Assembly (NCBI GenBank): GCA_037974665.1
Contig: CM075783.1
Coordinates: forward strand, 12,977,762 to 13,041,761
Origin: Ehretia macrophylla
Lineage: Eukaryota > Streptophyta > Magnoliopsida > Boraginales > Ehretiaceae
Length of the DNA: 64,000 bases
Reading direction: 5' to 3'
Under the pieces are notes generated by a model. The model saw only the letters and a program-made list of their open reading frames with translations. It was not told the origin of the DNA and made no database searches. Positions 58,986-64,000 of this stretch are shown here, piece after piece (positions within the stretch are counted from its first letter, which is position 1; the number at the start of each line of letters is the position of its first letter). The position numbers and the translations under genes are program-made.

Positions 58986-61398
58986 CAGTAATCGATCAAC
59001 AGAACCACCTAGCTATTCCTCATTCCATGTTCAATGAAAGATCTCTAACATAGGCTCTTAAACGAACATCGACAACTACCTTTTAACTTCTTCACATATC
59101 ATATTGTTTGGTGGAAGAGCATTGCACTCCAGCCCCTTTCACTATTTTCTCCTTTCCATTTTCCATATAGCAAGAGCTGCCCTCACATTTACTCACAAAG
59201 TAAGGATCAATATCAGAGAGACACAACGAGGCTTGCAGAGTATGTAACAATCTTCCCCTCCGTGACAGAAAGAAAACACAAAAGGAGAGAAAGAAAAAAG
59301 GGTATAAGGTGGAGAGTGAAGAGTGGAGAGGAAAGGATGAAAATACACTCCCAAGTAACTAGTTAGTAATTCTAAGAGTCCAGAAATCACAGAGGATTTT
59401 CTAGCCCAGCATTTACATCTATAAGAGAACAAGGGACAAATGCAATTGACTAATATACCATAACACTATTTGACTACAAGAATCACTCAAAATTCTTCAC
59501 CAAGAAATTTTTAGACTCAAAATAAGATAGCGAACTATTTAGAACTGCAGTACTCCCTCATCCTTTTACAAAGTCACCTTCAATCTCCTGTCAAGGATTC
59601 AATCTCCTGTCAAGGAGAGATGGAGAAGGTGAAAGAATGCTTGCAATCAAAGTGTCGTCGACAAATAGATAAATCAACACGGATAGATCAAAAGTAACAA
59701 CTTTCCAGTGCTAGCATATAAATGCAGAACTCAAGGACACATATTTCCACAAAGTCGAGACATCTAGAAGTAAGCAATGGTTGTCAAGAATCATGGATTT
59801 ACATTTTAAAACCAGTTAGTATTAAGTAGAGTTAATTCATGACCTTATAAAATGATCTTTGAATTAGTAATTTTTCGATGTGGAAAGAACGTATATTCCA
59901 CCAATGGTAATAGCAAATTTCATCATTTGTTCTAAAGTCGCCTTCAGTCTCCGGTCAAAAGAGAGGACGAGAAGGAGATATAACTTGGAGAACAGATTCT
60001 TAAATATTGTATTAATCATAAGTTCAACACTTACATACATGGGTTAACTAATTTACAATTACGAAGGAACTAACATGGACAATCACTACACATGCGCAGC
60101 CTTAAGAAAGGAAACAACTCAAAGTTTCAGTCATCCAAGCAGCATCCCACAAATATTATAGCTATAATAGCAATAAATAATCCAATGACAAGTAGCATGA
60201 ACAAGCCAAGTTATCAAGTTTCACAATCACACGCTATCCACTTGGTATCCAAATTCTAAAAGCTAAATAATGATATTTAAAACACACAATGAGTAACAAT
60301 CATCAAGAAAAAAGCCCCCCTCTAGCTTCCTACAAAAGCATAGATATCGTCCAACTGCAACCATTTATGCAAAATCACAATGCAAGGTGCTCTATTCCAC
60401 CAATAATGCCTTGAAAGAAGTGAAACAATCCAACTCAATATCTTAAAGGCATTCTCACACTGCATATGATTAAAGGATGTGAAACAGATGAAATTGGATT
60501 CTTTCTCAACTACTCAGCAACGCCGCACCAGGACGACTAATGGTTCTTATGCATCAAAGATACTGCAGCCTTCTTAAGCCGAAAGAAATCTGGGCAAGAA
60601 TCTTATAATAAATAGTATGACAGGGAAGCAGAATCGTCTAAGCGCATCAATGCATTATTTTCAAATATCCTGCAGGTGAAAGCAAGTTGTATTTTAAGAC
60701 GAGCCCTATTCTCCGATCCTATAGAATTGAGCAATGGATGTGATCCCCAAGTACCTAGCAGAATGCAGTGCAAAACCCCAGATGCAACACATCCTGAAGA
60801 TGTAATATAAGATGAGGACGAAAGTGAACAAAGAGAAAACAGAAAAGCAAACCCAATCAGACAGAATGAAAACATAAAAAGCTTCCAAACATCTCTTTCT
60901 CCTCTCTGTTGAATTACCGCTAATAGTTCAATCTAATGCAATCTCATATGTAATCCAGAAAGAAGGGAATCAAGGGATCACCTCATTCAACTTACTGCAA
61001 AAGACGCATCATCAATCGCATTACGCTGTCATCATGTATTATAATATTCAACTTGCTCTTAGTCCAATCATCATAAGACAACAATATCTAAAGTATTTTA
61101 AGCACTTTCTATTTAGTAACAAAAACTTTTGATAGACTTGGGGTTGACTGGTTTTATTAGTTCCAATAAGACAAAGCAATAAACATACAAACTACAACCC
61201 CTTATTGACAGGATTCTTTACATCTCTTCAAAACTGTGTCTTGCTCAAGTGCTCCTGACTCGGCCACAACAGAAGTCCAGATGCCCCTTGGGTGCGTCCA
61301 TTGTTCTCCAGAATTAAGTCCTTGGTTTCACAAGCACCATCTTCCTCCATAAGACAAGGCCTATGAAGAACTAACAGATCTTTCGCCTATTTCCACGT
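58986..61398. other. Intergenic DNA between pseudogene and J-protein gene
   Basis: No further exon of the duplicate was recognised. A phrase TTCAATCTCCTGTCAAGGA occurs in tandem at about 59578-59620, with a diverged relative (CCTTCAGTCTCCGGTCAAAA) at about 59940. This hints at a further local duplication. The 3' untranslated region of the J-protein gene should occupy the right-hand end. Confidence 0.35.
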
Positions 61399-63821
61399 TT
61401 ATCTGCAAACATGGTTTGTTCCATACATCTCCAACCCAGAAAAATGTAAATGTGAATTTCTCTCTGCGAAATTTGAGTCTCTGGAAGCTCTCCCTGAGGT
61501 TCCAGAATTATCAAAAGTCAATGGGCCACAAAACCATTGAGGAGACTCACACACAGTGTTGTGCGGAAAGCTGCACCAGTCTGGCGAGTCAAAACCTCGA
61601 GCCATCTCCCAGAACATGCTCTGGAGATCCTCCATGCTGTAATTCTTACCCTGTGCATAGTGATCATGGTGAATGAGTCAATAACCTTACAAGAACCAAC
61701 TAACTTTTCTTCATCCCATGTGCTACCATAGATCACAGACGTATATTCCAGAACAAACTTCTAACACCCATTTAGAATTTCATATTTTCATAATCAGTGG
61801 AAATACTCTTTTCTCAATAGGCCAATACACTAATATGTTCACTACTTGTCTTCCTAAGGCAACATACCCTCATATTCCAAGAAAAAGAAAGGATTGGTGC
61901 CAGTAAAAAGCAAAAAGGATTGCAAAATTGTTTTGAGACATGACTTTTTAAGAAGAATTTTAAGAAGAAAAACCTGCGGAAAGAAGAATCAAATCCAAAT
62001 TAAACATACCAAACCAACCAGGACGAAGTTATAAATTCACTTGTTTCTCTCTCCATATAAAATTCTATTGAACACCAACACAAAAAACAAGGCGGCATGA
62101 CGGGGAACTAGGGTCATTGGAATCAAAAAAATACATCAACCGAAGTAGAGTAAAATGGTTTCTCTTCATATAAAATTCTATTGAACACCAACACAAAAAA
62201 CAAGGCGGCATGACGGGGAACTAGGGTCATTGGAATCAAAAAAATACATCAACCGAAGTAGAGTAAAATGGTTAGATAGTGACTTGATGTACTCACAGTT
62301 TCCGAGTTCAAACCTTCGGCCTATCATTGTAACCCCCAAAGACAAAAAAATAAAGAAAGGAAAAAAGAAAACATCACAGATTTCATAGATATATACCCCA
62401 TACAGTCCAATGCTCTCACAACATACAATGTTATGAAGCCATAATATACATATAGTAGCTCTGAATTGTTTAGATAACAGATCACTTTAATATAATTCAA
62501 AATTGTAACTTTCTTCATCATATGTCAGCAAAATGATGCAGATCGAACTGCAACCACCAAATTGCAAACTATACTATGCTAGATGAACCTGACTGTATGA
62601 TCTCAGTATCTCAATTGTAACAAACAAGCACAAAGAAGAGACTTTATTGCATTGTGTGTGTCAAGAAACAGAGAAACAATTAGAATGAAAGACATATTTA
62701 CCTCTTTCTGCACATCCTCCACAAGGGATACCATTTCTTGTAGAAAATCAGCAAAGCCCTGATAAAATATCAGAACCAACAATCTATTAGTAAAGAATCC
62801 TGCAGTCATTAAGATGATGACTTTATTTAAACAGACTAAAAATATTGCAGCATACTCACCTCGACCTCATCCTCATCGTCCTCGGGGTCATATAATCCTG
62901 CATCATACATTGCTCTCTTCCTCCTATCAGACAACACTGTTCCAACCAAAAACTCAATAACCAAGAGGGCATAAACAATAATAGGCAAATTACAAAAAAA
63001 CCCTATTGTCAAAGTTACACGTTATACCTTATGGTACCCTCACTAATCTCATTACCCCATGTCCGATGACAACAGGAGATTTTGTACCACATTCTTAGAA
63101 ACAAAACAATATTAGATTATTACAACACAACGTGTAATTTTGACAAAATACATGAATATTTTTGGCAAAATAGCCGAAAAATAGCAGAGTGTGCCGTATG
63201 CAGACATTTAAGCATACAGAAGTATGGAAGGGAAAAAAAAATTGATGTGGTATACCAGAAAGGGATTTGCTTAGATTCTTGAATTGTTGTATCCATTATT
63301 ACCTGAATAAGCTTCTTGAATTTGTTGAAATTTTCTTTGGACTTCACTTAGCAGAGTAGGTGTCCTCGTCCACTTATCAGGATGCCATCGCTGCATGCAA
63401 ATATCAAAGCACCATAAAAAAGAAATGTTCCTTAATGTCTTAAGCATCAAGATATAGAACACATGTAATTCATTAACTATAAACGCTATTAAAAACAATA
63501 AATAAATAAATAATTTTTTTTAACAATTTAAATTTTTAAATGAAATAGTAAATTTTGATATACCAAAAGAGGGGCAGTAAATAGAATGAACTACACTCTT
63601 GATTCAAATTTCACAATCACTTATTTAAAACACAAAATTATTCATGAGCAAAACTCCGTCAATGTTAAAAACAACAAATAAATAATCCGGACCCGAATGG
63701 AGTTTTCACTTACCATAGCAAGCTTCTTGTATGCACGACGTATTTCTTCATCAGAAGAGTCCGAACCAACACCAAGAATGCTGTAATATGAACCAAACCC
63801 TTCACTAGTCTCCATCTCCAT
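61399..63821 (-). CDS. Small J-domain (DnaJ) co-chaperone, 193 residues
   Basis: Exons, minus: 63821-63714, 63390-63303, 62936-62860, 62758-62702, 61650-61399. They total 582 bases, all GT-AG and in frame. The J domain is residues 10-76: YYSILGVGSDSSDEEIRRAY is helix I-II, RWHPDKW carries the HPD triad that stimulates Hsp70 ATPase, then QRKFQQIQEAY and LSDRRKRAMYD. An acidic DPEDDEDEVE follows, then FADFLQEMVSLVEDVQKE and a Ser/Asn-rich tail ending TNHVCR. No zinc-finger (CXXCXGXG) or C-terminal DnaJ domain is present, so it is a J-domain-only class protein, probably cytosolic or nuclear. The start is the first of two close ATGs (MEMETSEG). It resembles a family of short plant J proteins of unknown client. 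A TATA-like TATTATAAAAAC lies just upstream. Confidence 0.9.
62045..62272. repeat. 113-base near-perfect tandem duplication in intron 4 of the J-protein gene
   Basis: CATATAAAATTCTATTGAAC through TCAACCGAAGTAGAGTAAAA is present twice with a period of 113 (62054 and 62167). The units differ by only a few bases at the left edge (CTCTCTC versus CTCTT), so the duplication is recent. Confidence 0.92.
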
Positions 63822-63965
63822 TAACACAAAACAAACAAAAATTGTTTTGTTTTTATAATACACACGATCACAACCCAAGCAGAACAATCAATATGTCACG
63901 GCCAAGAGTTGTTTTATTTATTTATTTTTTGAAGCTTTATTTTCTCGACTGCATTACATTACGCA

Positions 63966-63996
63966 GCTAAATGCTAAATGCTAAATGCTAAACGTG
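63966..63996. repeat. (GCTAAAT)4 minisatellite upstream of the J-protein gene
   Basis: GCTAAAT is repeated four times, the last copy being GCTAAAC. It lies about 150 bases upstream of the start codon, in the presumed promoter. Confidence 0.9.
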
Positions 63997-64000
63997 AAGC

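Noticed and set aside
1..64000. CRISPR arrays, bacterial operons, rRNA or tRNA genes
   Set aside because: No spaced direct repeats of the right form, no ribosome-binding-site-led gene runs and no convincing cloverleaf sequence were seen; tRNA screening by eye is weak, so a covariance search would be needed to be sure.

Overview
This window looks like nuclear DNA of a flowering plant, probably a eudicot. It is AT-rich, has short GT-AG exons with AT-rich introns, and carries plant-type LTR retrotransposons, CACTA, MULE and hAT elements and LINEs. I cannot name the species. Nothing suggests bacterial or organellar DNA.

Two host genes can be supported, both on the minus strand. The first (9185-14227) is an 11-exon gene for a 785-residue ankyrin-repeat protein made of two homologous halves. 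The second (61399-63821) is a 5-exon gene for a 193-residue small J-domain (DnaJ) co-chaperone. A broken copy of its last exon lies at 58741-58985. Everything else recognisable is transposable-element sequence or unassigned spacer.

Layout. 1-7100: an old MULE, with transposase ends on the minus strand, a convergent GRF zinc-finger membrane-protein gene on the plus strand, and an LTR fragment replacing the catalytic middle. 7790-8940: a decayed L1-type LINE. 9185-16300: the ankyrin gene, a candidate promoter and a possible non-autonomous element upstream. 19413-19900: an hAT-type MITE with an 8-base target duplication. 20824-41700: a decayed Ty1/copia element of Sirevirus type. It carries three separate insertions: an RTE LINE piece in integrase (23958-24595), a 7.5-kb CACTA element in RNase H (26451-33978) and a 4-kb solo LTR (34996-39035) in an extra 3' ORF. 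41820-43880: remnants of a second copia element and an L1 piece with an inversion. 44346-44815: AAT/AAC microsatellites. 48077-58394: a Ty3/gypsy element of Athila type built as a roughly 10.3-kb inverted repeat. 58395-64000: the J-protein gene and its pseudogene copy.

The most unusual object is the 48077-58394 element. Its two arms are LTR, gag, protease and the start of reverse transcriptase, head-on, each stopping at the same point in reverse transcriptase. Both outer ends are LTR starts (TG...CA), and the whole is flanked by the direct duplication TCAAT. This suggests it integrated as one palindromic DNA rather than arising from two insertions. Its centre contains two short tandem copies of the LTR promoter region.

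The exon models, joins and homology calls were made by eye from reading frames, splice signals and motifs. No database search was run. Identity estimates are by eye.
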